From Antarctobacter aquimaris (GTDB taxonomy: Bacteria; Pseudomonadota; Alphaproteobacteria; Rhodobacterales; Rhodobacteraceae), in NCBI RefSeq assembly GCF_900184945.1, contig NZ_FXYF01000004.1:186001-250000 (forward strand): 64,000 bases of DNA. The letters run 5' to 3'. The position numbers and the translations under genes are program-made. The notes below the pieces were generated by a model. The model had not been told where the DNA came from. It saw only the letters and a program-made list of their open reading frames with translations, and did not search any database. Below, piece by piece: positions 63,563 through 64,000 of this stretch. Every line of letters begins with the position of its first letter. Position 1 is the stretch's first letter.

Positions 63563-64000
63563 ATGGCGCGGCGTGAGGGGTATTCGGCGGTCCAGATCGG
63601 GCTGCACTGGCTGACGGCGGTGCTGATCCTGGGCGCCTACCTGCTGTCCGACGGCATGGGCGACGCGCTGCGCGCGCGGGTCCAGAGCGGTGCCACCGGC
63701 ACCGAGGGCAACACGCTGCACGTCTGGCTGGGCGGGGCAGCCTTCTTGGTGATCCTGATCCGGATCGTCGTGCGGCGCGTGATGGGCGCGCCCGAGGCCC
63801 CGGCCGGCACCCCGCCCCTGTGGGAAAAGGCCGCCACCTGGGGCCACCGCCTGCTGTATGCGCTGATGGTGCTGGTGCCCCTGGGCGGCGCGCTGACCTG
63901 GTACGGCGGGCTGCCGCTGGGCGATGGACACGAGATCGCCGGCACGGCACTGATGCTGGTCGCGGGTGGCCATGCGGTGGCCGCCATGCTGCACGAGGCG
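63563..64000 (+). CDS. Cytochrome b561, N-terminal fragment
   Basis: The first 146 codons; the gene continues past the right edge. Four-helix b-type cytochrome: GYSAVQIGLHWLTAVLILGA gives the first haem-ligand His (helix 1), TLHVWLGGAAFLVILIRIVV the second (helix 2), WGHRLLYALMVLVPLGGALT begins helix 3 and GGHAVAAMLHEA helix 4 with the remaining histidines. These proteins oxidise ubiquinol or superoxide (CybB type). GGAGGG six bases before the ATG at 63563; another ATG at 63558 is out of frame. Confidence 0.93.
   Translation, partial: MARREGYSAVQIGLHWLTAVLILGAYLLSDGMGDALRARVQSGATGTEGNTLHVWLGGAAFLVILIRIVVRRVMGAPEAPAGTPPLWEKAATWGHRLLYALMVLVPLGGALTWYGGLPLGDGHEIAGTALMLVAGGHAVAAMLHEA

Overview
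The window is a stretch of ordinary, gene-dense, high-GC chromosome from an alphaproteobacterium, most likely a Rhodobacterales (Roseobacter/Rhodobacter-type) species. The evidence is a CcrM-type GANTC methyltransferase next to rnhB, an RpoHII-type sigma factor with an ECF-type (RpoE-like) promoter, ClpS2, a CIRCE-controlled groESL, a VPLPA-CTERM protein, a CtrA-like box before comM and a DUF1127 protein. I see no rRNA, tRNA, CRISPR array, prophage or insertion sequence. Genes are tightly packed, with many ATGA/TGATG stop-start overlaps.

Layout. 1-9.9 kb: thiBP behind a TPP riboswitch, aroC, an orphan chemoreceptor, an EamA transporter, a double-cupin protein, ccrM, rnhB and a polymer-forming-type membrane protein. 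9.5-20 kb: small proteins, clpS2, groESL, a ClpP-like periplasmic protein, EamA, DUF2161, TraB/GumN and M3 peptidase genes. 19.9-24.5 kb: a reverse-strand series rpoHII-chaN-coaBC-dut and a membrane-anchored E1-like (ThiF/MoeB) gene. 24.6-34.3 kb: a GST with a YHS-like tail, comM, hydrolase-gshB, rsmI-yraN, an LpoA-type lipoprotein and glnD. 34.4-39.6 kb: murJ coupled to a PLD-family protein lacking both HKD signatures, facing a rhomboid-family protein lacking its catalytic residues, then trpS. 39.7-50.4 kb: VPLPA-CTERM protein, SpoIIAA-like protein, a lone SecD-head-like protein, ruvC-ruvA-two small genes-ruvB, DUF1127, prmA, MFS, cupin and methyltransferase. 50.4-55.6 kb: YeeE/YedE transporter, a structured intergenic block, YadGH-like ABC exporter, EamA and tadA-rluE-like.

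55.7-62.9 kb: after an rluB-like gene comes a co-directional array: a 65-aa membrane protein, an XpaC-like protein, a 29-aa single-span peptide, a second XpaC-like protein, TelA, a DUF2927 lipoprotein, an SPFH protein with a GYF_2 tail and DUF3228. The two XpaC-like proteins share motifs at identical spacing. Together with TelA and SPFH they look like one membrane-associated stress complex, and this is my best candidate for a poorly described system.

Regulatory sites recorded: TPP riboswitch and promoter, paired GANTC sites before ccrM, a perfect inverted repeat over the rnhB start, CIRCE, an ECF-type promoter before rpoHII, CtrA-like boxes, a possible LexA box before ruvC, and several terminators. 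All functions are inferred from sequence motifs read by eye; no database search was run.
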